DNA of 64,000 nucleotides, taken from NCBI GenBank assembly GCA_965223305.1, contig CBDCWT010000032.1:1-64000 (forward strand). Direction: 5' to 3'. The notes under the pieces were generated by a model, which worked only from the letters and a program-made list of their open reading frames with translations, had not been told where the DNA came from and made no database searches. This stretch comes from CBDCWT01 sp965223305. Its GTDB lineage: Bacteria > Planctomycetota > Planctomycetia > Pirellulales > Pirellulaceae. Positions 7,788 through 16,119 of this stretch are shown here, piece by piece. The position numbers and the translations under genes are program-made. Within the stretch, counting starts at the first letter, position 1. Each line of letters begins with the position of its first letter.

Positions 7788-10775
7788 ATGAATACTGAGT
7801 CTTTTGATACTGAGCCTTTTGATACTGGGCCTTTTGATTCAGAAAACGCGAATGCGGCAGATCCGCCTACGGATGATACCAGTAGCGCGAGTTGCGAACC
7901 GCGCTGGGCCCGTTTGCTGGACGATGTCTTGGGACAGTTGGACGCGTCTGGACGGGCGGAGATCGAGCGGGAGTTGGAGTCGAGTGCTGGGCTGCGTCAG
8001 GAGCACGCTCAGCTGGAGCGTATGGCGGCTGCGTTGCAGGCCAGCCGCCAGCGGGGTGGGATGCCCGAGTCCGCGGCAAAGCTGCAGACGATCCTGGAAG
8101 AACGATTGGAGGAGTTACGTGGCGAGGGGCCGGTTGTTGGGAAGAGTGATCGCAGCCGTCACGCGGTGGTCTGGCTGGCGCTGGCCGCCGCCGCTTGTTT
8201 GCTGATGTTGATCTGGCCGGGCTGGAACCAACTGCAGCTGGCCCAAACAGAGTTAGCTCAGACGGAGTCCAAGCAGGCACGGCCGAGCCCAGTAGAGTCA
8301 AACCCAGTAGAGTCAAACCCAGCTCAGCAGACACAGTCGGCCCGGACACAGCCGGCCCAGACACAATCGGCCCAGACACAGCGAGTTCGTACTCAGAGCG
8401 TGCATACCCAGGAGGTGCCACCCCAAGAGGTTTTAGCTCACGAACAGCGACTGTCCGAACAGTCGGGCGAATCGCAGGGGCCCGGGATCGTTGCCCAGCA
8501 GGAGCAGCGGCAGGCGAACCAATGGGGCGATCGTTCAGATGGTGCGGCAACTGACCGGAGCGGGATTTTCAGCGTCCCCACGCTTGATAGTGCTCCCACT
8601 TCAACTGGTTCCGTCGCGGACTCCGCGATGGGTGTCGTCCCAGCGGTTCCAGAGGCTGACGAGGCAACCGGATTCGATGGGCTGGAGGAATCGACCGGAT
8701 TTAGAGGTGGCCGCGGAGTTGCTCGGGAGCCCACGCCTCGAGAGCCCGTACCAACTGCCGTCAATCCAGGAGCTCGCGGAGGTAGCGACCCGTTCTCAGT
8801 GACCGCAACTGCGCCTGAGAGTGGTGTGGAGACAGTGGAGCAGGCTCCCGCTGCCGCAGGCGAGGCGGCGCGAACGCCGCTCGCGACGCCGCCCATCGAC
8901 GGGTTCGGGGCCTTTGAGCGGGGACAGCAGGAACGGATGGAGGAAGTGAGGGAATTGCTCAAGCAGAGCCAGACAAACCGCAGGCGGGTCATGGAGCGTG
9001 CCGAGTTGCTATATCGCGGCGTGGTGGTTGAAGGGCAGGATGGGATGCGAACCGGCGCGCGTTCGCTGTCTGAACTTGCGGCAGGGGGACAGTCGATTGT
9101 GCCGGCGTCCAATTCGCGTGGCTCTCGGTCCGATGATTCAGCTACTCCGGCCCAGGATTCTCCGGCCCTAGCTGAGCAATTCAGGACGAAGAAACGTCAT
9201 CGCGCTGGTCGACTCGCAATTATTGAGCGGACTCGGGGTAGCCACGAGCAGTATGAAGCGATTATTGAAAATGAGTTTCTCGCAGTTCGTGAACACCCGC
9301 TCTCCACCTTTGGTGTGGATGTCGACACGGCCTCCTATGCCAACGTACGACGGTTTCTGAGGCAGGGCAGTCTGCCGCCGGCGGCAGCAGTGCGAATCGA
9401 GGAACTGATCAACTACTTCCAGTACGACCATGCTCAACCCAAGGGAGACGACCCTGTTGCGGTTACCCTCGAAGCAGCCGAATGTCCCTGGAATCGGCAC
9501 CACCAGCTAGTACGGGTTGGCTTGCAGGCGAAGGAGGTTCATCGGGAAGAACGCCCCGCCGGCAATCTGGTCTTCCTGCTGGATGTCTCAGGATCGATGT
9601 CCGACTCCAATAAACTGCCTCTGCTCAAACAGGCGATGAAGCTGTTGGTTGATCAGCTGACCGAAAACGACCGCATAGCAATCGTCACCTATGCTGGCGA
9701 GGCGGGTTTGAAGCTCGATTCAACGACAGGTGATCAGCAGCAGAAGTTGCGTAGCGCGATCGACTCCTTGCACGCAGGTGGTTCGACCAATGGCAGTGCC
9801 GGGATCGAGCTGGCCTACCAAAAGGCAACCGAACATTTCATCCAGGGTGGTACCAACCGAGTGCTGTTGGCAACCGACGGTGACCTGAATGTGGGAGTGA
9901 CTGCGAATGCCGACTTGGTCCGCCTGATCCAGGACAAGGCAGAGTCCGGCGTGTTTCTGACCGTAATGGGATTCGGTAAGGGGAACTTGAAGGACGCCAA
10001 GTTGGAGCAGTTGGCGGATAACGGCAACGGTCACTATGCCTACTTGGACAACCTCCGCGAAGCTCGCAAAGTCTTGGTCGAACAGATGACGGGAAGCTTG
10101 ATCACGGTTGCCAAAGACGTGAAGATCAAGGTCGAGTTCAATCCGGCCGAGGTACAGTCGTATCGCTTGATCGGTTATGAAAACCGGGTCATGGCGGCGC
10201 GAGATTTTGACGACGACCAGAAGGACTCAGGTGACGTCGGGGCGGGCCATGCGGTCACGGCGTTGTACGAAATTGTTCCCGCGGGCCACTCGTTGGCAGA
10301 CGGGACACACGGCCAGTCGCTCAAGTACCAACAGGTGCCTCCACCGCAAGAGCGAGCACCGGAATTAACCGCGGTCGCTCAGTCTGGTGAGCTGTTGACC
10401 CTGTCTCTGCGGTACAAAGAACCGGAGAGTGATGAGAGTACGTTGCGGGAGCATGTCTTGCAGCAGAAAGCCAAGAAGTTTCGGCAGGCCTCGCCGGACC
10501 TGCAATTCGCTGCTGCGGTGGCCGCGTTCGGGATGCTGCTACGCGATTCGAACCACCGTGGTTCCGCGACATTTGCGAAAGTCGAGGAGATCGCCAGCAC
10601 CGTGTTGGGCAGCGATCCCCGGGGCTATCGCACCGAGTTTCTCGACCTGGTACGAATTGCCGATACGCTCAAGGGGCAACATAGGAGTGTACCCTACCGG
10701 TATGCACCGACACGCCCCTCTCCGCCACACCCCTCTCCGCCACACCCCTCCCCGCCACACCAACACCGACACTAG
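7788..10775 (+). CDS. Membrane-anchored von Willebrand factor A protein, YfbK-like (VWA plus DUF3520-type C-terminus)
   Basis: A 995-residue protein starting MNTESFDTEPFDTGPFDS. Residues about 35-110 form a helical region (WARLLDDVLGQLDASGRAEI) that in such gene pairs often contacts the sigma factor. A single membrane segment, VVWLALAAAACLLMLIW, lies near residue 135. Then comes a long low-complexity Q/T/P stretch (SPVESNPVESNPAQQTQ and following). The conserved part starts near residue 490 with ENEFLAVREHPLSTFGVDVD and TASYANVRRFL, followed by the VWA domain with an intact metal-ion site DVSGSMS near residue 600 and a YfbK/DUF3520-type C-terminal region. The tail PSPPHPSPPHPSPPHQHRH comes from a 15-bp tandem repeat. 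The stop codon TAG is the first three bases of MITE copy 2. Function is unknown beyond metal-dependent protein binding; it is operonic with the sigma factor. Confidence 0.85.
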   Translation: MNTESFDTEPFDTGPFDSENANAADPPTDDTSSASCEPRWARLLDDVLGQLDASGRAEIERELESSAGLRQEHAQLERMAAALQASRQRGGMPESAAKLQTILEERLEELRGEGPVVGKSDRSRHAVVWLALAAAACLLMLIWPGWNQLQLAQTELAQTESKQARPSPVESNPVESNPAQQTQSARTQPAQTQSAQTQRVRTQSVHTQEVPPQEVLAHEQRLSEQSGESQGPGIVAQQEQRQANQWGDRSDGAATDRSGIFSVPTLDSAPTSTGSVADSAMGVVPAVPEADEATGFDGLEESTGFRGGRGVAREPTPREPVPTAVNPGARGGSDPFSVTATAPESGVETVEQAPAAAGEAARTPLATPPIDGFGAFERGQQERMEEVRELLKQSQTNRRRVMERAELLYRGVVVEGQDGMRTGARSLSELAAGGQSIVPASNSRGSRSDDSATPAQDSPALAEQFRTKKRHRAGRLAIIERTRGSHEQYEAIIENEFLAVREHPLSTFGVDVDTASYANVRRFLRQGSLPPAAAVRIEELINYFQYDHAQPKGDDPVAVTLEAAECPWNRHHQLVRVGLQAKEVHREERPAGNLVFLLDVSGSMSDSNKLPLLKQAMKLLVDQLTENDRIAIVTYAGEAGLKLDSTTGDQQQKLRSAIDSLHAGGSTNGSAGIELAYQKATEHFIQGGTNRVLLATDGDLNVGVTANADLVRLIQDKAESGVFLTVMGFGKGNLKDAKLEQLADNGNGHYAYLDNLREARKVLVEQMTGSLITVAKDVKIKVEFNPAEVQSYRLIGYENRVMAARDFDDDQKDSGDVGAGHAVTALYEIVPAGHSLADGTHGQSLKYQQVPPPQERAPELTAVAQSGELLTLSLRYKEPESDESTLREHVLQQKAKKFRQASPDLQFAAAVAAFGMLLRDSNHRGSATFAKVEEIASTVLGSDPRGYRTEFLDLVRIADTLKGQHRSVPYRYAPTRPSPPHPSPPHPSPPHQHRH

Positions 10776-10953
10776 CCCGGATTATTCATGAAGATCGTGG
10801 CGAGAGGTTGTAAGTACGTTCGTGGCAAGGAAGGCGAGCAATTCTTCCGCAGGCGTATTGAAGCAATACGTCGAGGGAGAATCGTGAAGCATGACGAAGC
10901 CACGGATGGACTTACGACCTCGCAGCAGATCGCTCATGAATAATTCGGGCTAG
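10772..10953 (+). mobile_element. 180-bp palindromic MITE-like element, copy 2
   Basis: A full copy with CTAG at both edges and termini CCCGGATTATTCATGA / TCATGAATAATTCGGG. The left CTAG provides the TAG stop of the VWA gene. Relative to copy 3 the only change in the MKIVARG ORF is ATT to ATC (Ile, synonymous). It lies between convergent genes. Confidence 0.92.
10788..10943 (+). CDS. Candidate 51-residue micro-protein encoded in MITE copy 2
   Basis: The ORF begins in one terminal repeat (MKIVARGCKYVRGKEGE), continues QFFRRRIEAIRRGRIVKHD, and ends ATDGLTTSQQIAHE with TAA inside the other terminal repeat. It is basic in the middle, with no signal peptide, membrane segment or domain I recognise. 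It starts 12 bases after the VWA stop and has no good ribosome binding site, so translation would need coupling. Support for coding comes from comparing copies: substitutions fall at third codon positions of this frame. An alternative is that the frame is a relic kept by the hairpin. Confidence 0.3.
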   Translation: MKIVARGCKYVRGKEGEQFFRRRIEAIRRGRIVKHDEATDGLTTSQQIAHE

Positions 10954-11046
10954 CAGGCTGATTTCACCGGTCCTCAATCCTGTTCATCCTGTTGACGCTG
11001 CCCGTGCTGCCTGTTTAACAGTCGAGTAGGCAAGGCCGGTAGCCGG

Positions 11047-11219
11047 TAGGCCGGAACAAGTGGCGCAAGGAGTATCCGTCAGCGTACGGTTCCCCGCCAC
11101 GCCGTTCCGGCACACGTTGGCTAAAACACGAAATGCGCCGAAGTTCGCGCTGCCGGAACGGCGCGGCGGTTACGTCTTGCGGGAAAACAGTAACTCTCTC
11201 GCCGCTTGTTCCGGCCTAC
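11047..11219. repeat. Inverted pair of a REP-like repeat (CCGGAACAAGYGGCGC ... GCCGTTCCGGCA)
   Basis: One unit runs 11047-11112 from TAGGCCGGAACAAGTGGCGC to GCCGTTCCGGCA. A second unit runs 11151-11219 in reverse, from TGCCGGAACGGCGCGG to CGCCGCTTGTTCCGGCCTA. Together they form a large imperfect palindrome. Single copies occur at 32299-32370 and 43221-43292. The rest of 10954-11242 holds no gene. Confidence 0.75.
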
Positions 11220-11242
11220 TGGCTTACTGCAGGACATCGCCG

Positions 11243-12070
11243 CTAACGCGGTTCGGCTGATCCGGGAACACAGAACACATCGTAGTGACGCCAGTTCATC
11301 AGATTACCGGCATCTAGTGGCTGCCCGAGGTATTGGCGTTCGCTTTCTACTTTGTGCAACTTGTAGCCGAGACCAGACAGCAGCTGGTAGAACTCGAGCC
11401 GCTGTGCTTCGTTCGTGTATTTGTAAACCTCGGCCTTGATGTAAGGACGCGTTTCCAAAATGATGCCGGCAAGCGAACGCAAGACGTGTGTGTCATATCC
11501 TTCCGCGTCAGTCTTGATGTACCGGAGGCGAGCGATCACTGCGGTATGTTCTTGCAGCAAATAGCTCTGCAAATTGCGACCTTGGACCGTCAACTTAAAG
11601 GCATGCCCATGCCGCCACAGACTGATTCCCTCGTGACGGCCACCGTTGCAGTAGCCGGGATCGGAGTACTCGAATTCGATCGGGCCGTCTTCTGGGGTCG
11701 CGGCGAAAGGTAGTGGGATGACGTTCGTTTTCTCGCTGTTTAACTTTGCGTTTTCCGCGAGCACCGGAAAGACATACGGATTCGGTTCCAGGGCCAGCAC
11801 GGTGCCGGTGGAGCCAACGGCGAGTGCCATTGGGATCGTCGAATCGCCCGTATGTGCCCCCACGTCAATCGCGACATCGCCCTCGGCGAGGAACGTTCGG
11901 AGATGATCCACTTCCTCCTGAGTGAAGCTCTTCGGTGTTTCGGATGGATGTCGCCACTGCGCGTAGTCGATACGGCCTTCTCGAGCCAGTTCAAACGAAC
12001 GAACAACAAACCCGTATTCGCGAGGCGCCGGTTTGAGTCCCAGCAGATGCAACAGGGTCTTCAGTTTCAC
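11243..12070 (-). CDS. FkbM-family SAM-dependent methyltransferase
   Basis: A 275-residue cytoplasmic enzyme. The SAM-binding motif I is AIDVGAHTGDSTIPMALAV near residue 68, followed by motif II ALEPNPYVFPVLAENAKLN. The family signature KTDAEGYDTHVLRSL appears near residue 188. FkbM proteins methylate hydroxyl groups of sugars and other small molecules; the substrate here cannot be told. No glycosyltransferase or polysaccharide genes are adjacent. It stands alone on the minus strand, 183 bp downstream of the end of the M56 gene, and could be read through from the blaI-M56 operon. Length is normal for the family. Confidence 0.85.
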   Translation of the reverse strand: MKLKTLLHLLGLKPAPREYGFVVRSFELAREGRIDYAQWRHPSETPKSFTQEEVDHLRTFLAEGDVAIDVGAHTGDSTIPMALAVGSTGTVLALEPNPYVFPVLAENAKLNSEKTNVIPLPFAATPEDGPIEFEYSDPGYCNGGRHEGISLWRHGHAFKLTVQGRNLQSYLLQEHTAVIARLRYIKTDAEGYDTHVLRSLAGIILETRPYIKAEVYKYTNEAQRLEFYQLLSGLGYKLHKVESERQYLGQPLDAGNLMNWRHYDVFCVPGSAEPR

Positions 12071-12253
12071 TGCCGACTCCGTTGTGGAGTGCAGGCTCCA
12101 GTTGGACCTGGCTACGCCAACTGGGATGGTTCATCAGGCTCGTCTGATGAACTGCAACTGCTCACTCTCACAAGAAAAGCGCCGGCGACGGAGAATGCCC
12201 CGTTACGGACTGCGTCCAGTGAGTCCCACCGGCGACCAAGATCTCCTTGAGGA

Positions 12254-14494
12254 TTACGCACCGAAGGGGTCGTCACCACTCGGCTCGTCGCTGGCTGGCT
12301 CGGAGGGGAGGTTGTCAGCACTGGGCTCGTCGCTGAAAGGAGGTGGCTCGAAGGGATCGGCGAAAGGATCCGCACCGCGACTTTGCGGGCGGGCACGCCG
12401 GTCTTCAACGAGTCGTTTGAGCAGCTGCTTAATCTCCGCCATTTCCACCTGCAGCCGCCGCACGTCCGCCCGTAGGGCGACCACTTCCGGTGACCGTTCG
12501 CGGCGCGCGCCCTCAAAGCCTCGACCTCGCTCACGACCCGCAGCTGCGTTCGCCCGTACAGGGGCGCGTGACTGGGCGCGCTCCAGCGATTTCGCCTGTT
12601 CCGCTAGTTGCGCTGCGTGTTCCGCTAGTTGCGCTGCCTGGTCCAACAGGCCGGCGGCTCGTAGGTTCTCGGCGGCAATTTTCAAATGCTCTTGTGTGGT
12701 TCGAGTGTCCCGCGGTTGTCCCCATGGTCCTGCCGGTTGGTTGACTCTCTGCTGTGCTGCCGCCTGCCGCCGTCGTGTGAGCTCCTCCGGCGCCCAAGCC
12801 GTCGCCTTCCGTTGCTCAGACAGCTCCCGCAACTGACGCTCCAACTGGCGAGCTGCCTGCTCGAATTGACCCTGTTGGGCCCGCTCCGCCTGTCCGAGCT
12901 GCCTGTACTGCTGTTTCACAACGTCGCCTGACAGCTTTCTCTGTTCGGTGAGCAGCTGCAGTTGATGCTGCAAACGGCGAATGGTGTTTTGTATTTCGCT
13001 CTGACGGGCAATCTGCTCACGTTGCTTCAACTCCTGCTCGAGTTTTTCGGCGCGGCTGTCGATCAGTCTTTTTTGTTCCCGCCGCTCCCGCCGCTCCGAT
13101 GATCGGCGATCTCGTTCCACTTCTCGCTCCTCTTCAACTTCGACTTCACGATACTGCTCTGCCTCAGGCGCATCGGACTCTTGTGCGGAAATCGCGGCCG
13201 GTGCACTCAATCCGGCCATCAAGGTGAACACCAACGACTGCTTCCAACTACGTGCGAACAGTTGCATTTCGACATCTCCGTCTGCAAGGGAACGATCGCA
13301 GGGCAGTGCCCAGCTAATGAACAAAACACACATGAAGACCACGAGTACCATGGGGAACTCACAAAGAACCATACGGCGGTAGCCGGTCGGTCCATCTGCT
13401 AAGCCGACTCTTGATTGGCGCAGCAATCGGGCGACACGGGTCCCCAACGCAGATCGAAAACCAGCGCCAGCCATGCCAAAGCCGTACCGATTTTCGGCTT
13501 TCAGGCGGCGGCCGAGCGTGACGAGGCACTCTGCCAGATGGCCCGGACCACTCGGTACGATCGCGGCGGACTCGTCTGCGGCGAATTCCATCGACAACCG
13601 CAGGCGACGAGCGACGTACCAGCTTAGCGGCTGCCACCACAGCACAGCACAAGCCGTCACCGCAAGGTGTTGCCAGGCAGAGTCCCAGCCGGCGAGGTGG
13701 GTTAGTTCGTGAGCGAGCATCGCATCCTGTTGCCCGGCGTGGTGTGTGGCTTGGAATGAACCTGGCAGCACCAACGTCGGCCGCGCCACTCCGTACGCCA
13801 TCGGCGCCTTGGCCGCCGGGTCCCAACGAGTGCGAATTCTTCGCCGCAGACCGAGCTTCTCTGCCAGCTGAACGATGCGCCGCTGTAGCTCCTGGTCCTC
13901 TAGGGGCCGCAACGACCGACACAACCTACTCAAACTCGCGCAGCGTCCAACATGCCGAACAAGCACCCACGTGCTGCCCAGCAGCCAAACGCAGCCGAAC
14001 GCAATCGGTAGGCTGATACGACGGCCGCTTGGCAGGGACGGCGAAGTTGTCGAGGCTTGTGTCGCACTTACGCTCTCAACAATCGCATCGAACTGGGGTG
14101 GAGGATCATCGCTGGGATAGATCGGATACCACTCCGCAGGTGTCGCTGGAGCCATGTAGTTGTGACTGATCTCCTCGAGACCGGAGACTATTGGCAGCTC
14201 ACTTGTGGCGTCGCTTGCCGAGGGGAAGTTTGGGGCGAGACTGCGGTGGGCCGCCGGCCGCGCGGATGAGGGCCAAGGCCCAGCTAGATCTCTGACCACG
14301 GCATGGAACCCCATGAACTCCATGCCGCAAATGGCCAGCAATTGGAGCGTCGCCAGACGCCAGATGTTTCGGCTTTGTCGGCCGCTTGTGCTGCACCGAT
14401 CCGCGATGGCAGCCGCCACAACGAGACAAGTTGCGACGACACCAAGCAGCAGAACAGCTTCCGAAATGCGTGCTTCGATCAAGGATGCGGTCAT
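12254..14494 (-). CDS. BlaR1-like M56 metallopeptidase with a coiled-coil C-terminal domain
   Basis: A 746-residue membrane protein. Start at 14494 (MTASLIEARISEAVLLLGVV) fits a first membrane helix. Two or three N-terminal helices lead to the M56 zinc peptidase domain with HELTH at residues 262-266 and the downstream metal ligand region MEFAADE near 303. Another membrane helix (FPMVLVVFMCVLFISWAL) lies near residue 400. In BlaR1/MecR1 a penicillin-binding sensor domain follows; here it is replaced by about 280 residues rich in E, R and Q (EVEVEEEREVERDRRSSER, ELKQREQIARQSEIQ) predicted to be coiled coil, then an acidic tail DPFADPFEPPPFSDEPS. The gene follows blaI with 61 bases between them. 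The likely role is signal-triggered cleavage of the BlaI repressor; the signal is unknown. Confidence 0.85.
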   Translation of the reverse strand: MTASLIEARISEAVLLLGVVATCLVVAAAIADRCSTSGRQSRNIWRLATLQLLAICGMEFMGFHAVVRDLAGPWPSSARPAAHRSLAPNFPSASDATSELPIVSGLEEISHNYMAPATPAEWYPIYPSDDPPPQFDAIVESVSATQASTTSPSLPSGRRISLPIAFGCVWLLGSTWVLVRHVGRCASLSRLCRSLRPLEDQELQRRIVQLAEKLGLRRRIRTRWDPAAKAPMAYGVARPTLVLPGSFQATHHAGQQDAMLAHELTHLAGWDSAWQHLAVTACAVLWWQPLSWYVARRLRLSMEFAADESAAIVPSGPGHLAECLVTLGRRLKAENRYGFGMAGAGFRSALGTRVARLLRQSRVGLADGPTGYRRMVLCEFPMVLVVFMCVLFISWALPCDRSLADGDVEMQLFARSWKQSLVFTLMAGLSAPAAISAQESDAPEAEQYREVEVEEEREVERDRRSSERRERREQKRLIDSRAEKLEQELKQREQIARQSEIQNTIRRLQHQLQLLTEQRKLSGDVVKQQYRQLGQAERAQQGQFEQAARQLERQLRELSEQRKATAWAPEELTRRRQAAAQQRVNQPAGPWGQPRDTRTTQEHLKIAAENLRAAGLLDQAAQLAEHAAQLAEQAKSLERAQSRAPVRANAAAGRERGRGFEGARRERSPEVVALRADVRRLQVEMAEIKQLLKRLVEDRRARPQSRGADPFADPFEPPPFSDEPSADNLPSEPASDEPSGDDPFGA

Positions 14495-14555
14495 AGTAAG
14501 TCGGCCAGACAATGGGAGGCAGAGGCACTTCGCCAATGCAGACAACCCCGTCTGG

Positions 14556-14948
14556 CTACAGTTGTCTCTTGTGCCGGCGGATCAACTCTTCCAACTCATC
14601 CAGTTCAGCAGCATCGACGTCGCGACTCTCCAACAGGTGATTCACTGCGTCCGCGAGGTTTCCCGAAAACAACCGGTCGACCAGGTCCCGCGATACGCTC
14701 TGTGACACTTGGTCGGTCGTTACATTGGGCGAGTAAAGGAACCTACGACCAGACTCCTGGTGGACAACAAGTCCCCGGCCCTCCATTTTGCGGAGCATCG
14801 TGGCAACCGTGGTGTAGGCGAGCCGCTGCCCACGCAGCGCCTGCTGAACGTCGGCGACGCTGACCGCCTCGCCGGCCTCCCACAGCACCTGCAGGATTTG
14901 CAGCTGCAGCTCACCCAATCGAATCGCCTTGCTCGACTTCTTTGCCAC
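14556..14948 (-). CDS. BlaI/MecI-family transcriptional repressor
   Basis: A 130-residue winged-helix repressor starting at GTG 14948 (reading M/V-AKKSSKAIRLGELQLQI). That start is preferred over an upstream ATG because an AAGGGGG ribosome-binding stretch lies just before it and the operator lies inside the longer version. Family residues include LQILQVLWEAGEAVSVADVQ, LAYTTVATMLRKMEGRGLV (recognition helix and wing) and a C-terminal dimerisation helix LDELEELIRRHKR. It should repress itself and the M56 gene until cleaved. Palindromic ACTAC-type sites sit directly upstream. It is too short for any additional sensor domain. Confidence 0.88.
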   Translation of the reverse strand: MAKKSSKAIRLGELQLQILQVLWEAGEAVSVADVQQALRGQRLAYTTVATMLRKMEGRGLVVHQESGRRFLYSPNVTTDQVSQSVSRDLVDRLFSGNLADAVNHLLESRDVDAAELDELEELIRRHKRQL

Positions 14949-14967
14949 AGGAAACCCCCTTTTTAAA

Positions 14968-14995
14968 ACTACCGCAGTAATACTACTCAAGTAGT
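14968..14995. promoter_or_regulatory. Likely BlaI operator: ACTACT-CA-AGTAGT palindrome and a second imperfect site
   Basis: The perfect inverted repeat ACTACTCAAGTAGT (14982-14995) has 6-bp arms. A weaker ACTACCGCAGT lies beside it at 14968-14978. BlaI/MecI operators are TACTACA/TGTAGTA-type dyads, so sequence and place (20-47 bases before the blaI start) agree with autoregulation. Confidence 0.65.
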
Positions 14996-15150
14996 TTGTC
15001 GGTGTCAAGTGCCGGTACGGTCGCGATCGTATTTCCTTTCAAAGCGTGCGCACTGACCTTGTTGCGGTGGGCTTGTGTTTGGCTGCAGGTTGATAAGATG
15101 GTGACCGACTGCCTGTCAGTGATCAGGATGTGCGAAGGAGAGAGGCCGAG

Positions 15151-16119
15151 ATGTTGCCCGTGAGTTATGACGATGTTGTGGCCGCCTTGCCGGTCGTTCA
15201 TGGCGTGCTTCCGCCGACGCCCCTCTATTCTTGGCCTGGGCTGTCGGAGCTGACCGGTTGCCGATTCTATGTCAAGCATGAGAACCATCAGCCGGTGGGT
15301 GCCTTCAAGGTTCGCGGCGGGGTCAATCTCGTGGAGTCGCTCAGCGCGGCAGAGCGTGCTGCGGGGATCATCGGTGTTTCGACCGGCAACCACGGTCAGT
15401 CGCTGGCATTCGCCGCGGGCCGGAGCAACGTTGGCTGTACGATCATCGTGCCGCGCCGGAACAACCCAGACAAAGTGCGGGCCATGCGGTCTCTCGGTTG
15501 CGAAGTGCTTGAGGAAGGAGACGACTACGACGAGGCGCGTCAGTATGCGGAACGAGTGATCGAGGAGCGCGGGGCCCGTTACGTGCATTCGGCGAACGAA
15601 CCGAAGCTCATCGCCGGTGTGGGCACAATGGCCTGGGAGATCTTTGAGACGCTTCCGGAACCGGATGTCATTCTGGTCCCGATCGGCTTGGGCAGTGGAG
15701 TCTGCGGGACCAGCATTGTGGCCAAGCATCGGCGGCCGGCGACTCAAGTGATCGGTGTGCAGGCGGAGGGGGCCGACGCCGTAGCCCAATCGTGGCGAAC
15801 TGGCCGATCGGTGACCAACGAACGCGTTCATACGTTCGCTGAAGGGATGGCCACCCGTGTCCCCGCCGAGATGACGCTAGAGATCATGCGCCAGCTGATG
15901 GACGATGTGATCGTGGTCGATGATGACGAGCTGCGGAGGGCGGTCTACCAGATGCTACGACTGACACACAATTTGGCCGAGGGTGCCGGCGCTGCCGCTC
16001 TCGCCGCGGCGTACAAAGAGCGTGAGCGCTTTCGAGGCAAGACGGTTGTCGGCATTTTGTCAGGCGGAAACCTCGATTTGGCCGAACTACCCGCGGTGTT
16101 GCGGATGGGCAGCCGCTAG
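15151..16119 (+). CDS. PLP-dependent threonine dehydratase-like enzyme (fold type II)
   Basis: A 322-residue cytoplasmic enzyme of the threonine/serine dehydratase family, which removes ammonia from hydroxy-amino acids. The PLP lysine is in HQPVGAFKVRGGVNLVESL near residue 50, the substrate loop is STGNHGQSLAFAAG, and the phosphate-binding glycine loop is VPIGLGSGVCGTS. It ends with SGGNLDLAELP. There is no C-terminal ACT regulatory domain, so it resembles catabolic or serine-racemase-like members rather than allosteric IlvA. The start at 15151 has AAGGAGAGAGG upstream; the ATG at 15130 does not. Its stop overlaps that of the convergent deacetylase gene in one CTAG. Confidence 0.88.
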   Translation: MLPVSYDDVVAALPVVHGVLPPTPLYSWPGLSELTGCRFYVKHENHQPVGAFKVRGGVNLVESLSAAERAAGIIGVSTGNHGQSLAFAAGRSNVGCTIIVPRRNNPDKVRAMRSLGCEVLEEGDDYDEARQYAERVIEERGARYVHSANEPKLIAGVGTMAWEIFETLPEPDVILVPIGLGSGVCGTSIVAKHRRPATQVIGVQAEGADAVAQSWRTGRSVTNERVHTFAEGMATRVPAEMTLEIMRQLMDDVIVVDDDELRRAVYQMLRLTHNLAEGAGAAALAAAYKERERFRGKTVVGILSGGNLDLAELPAVLRMGSR

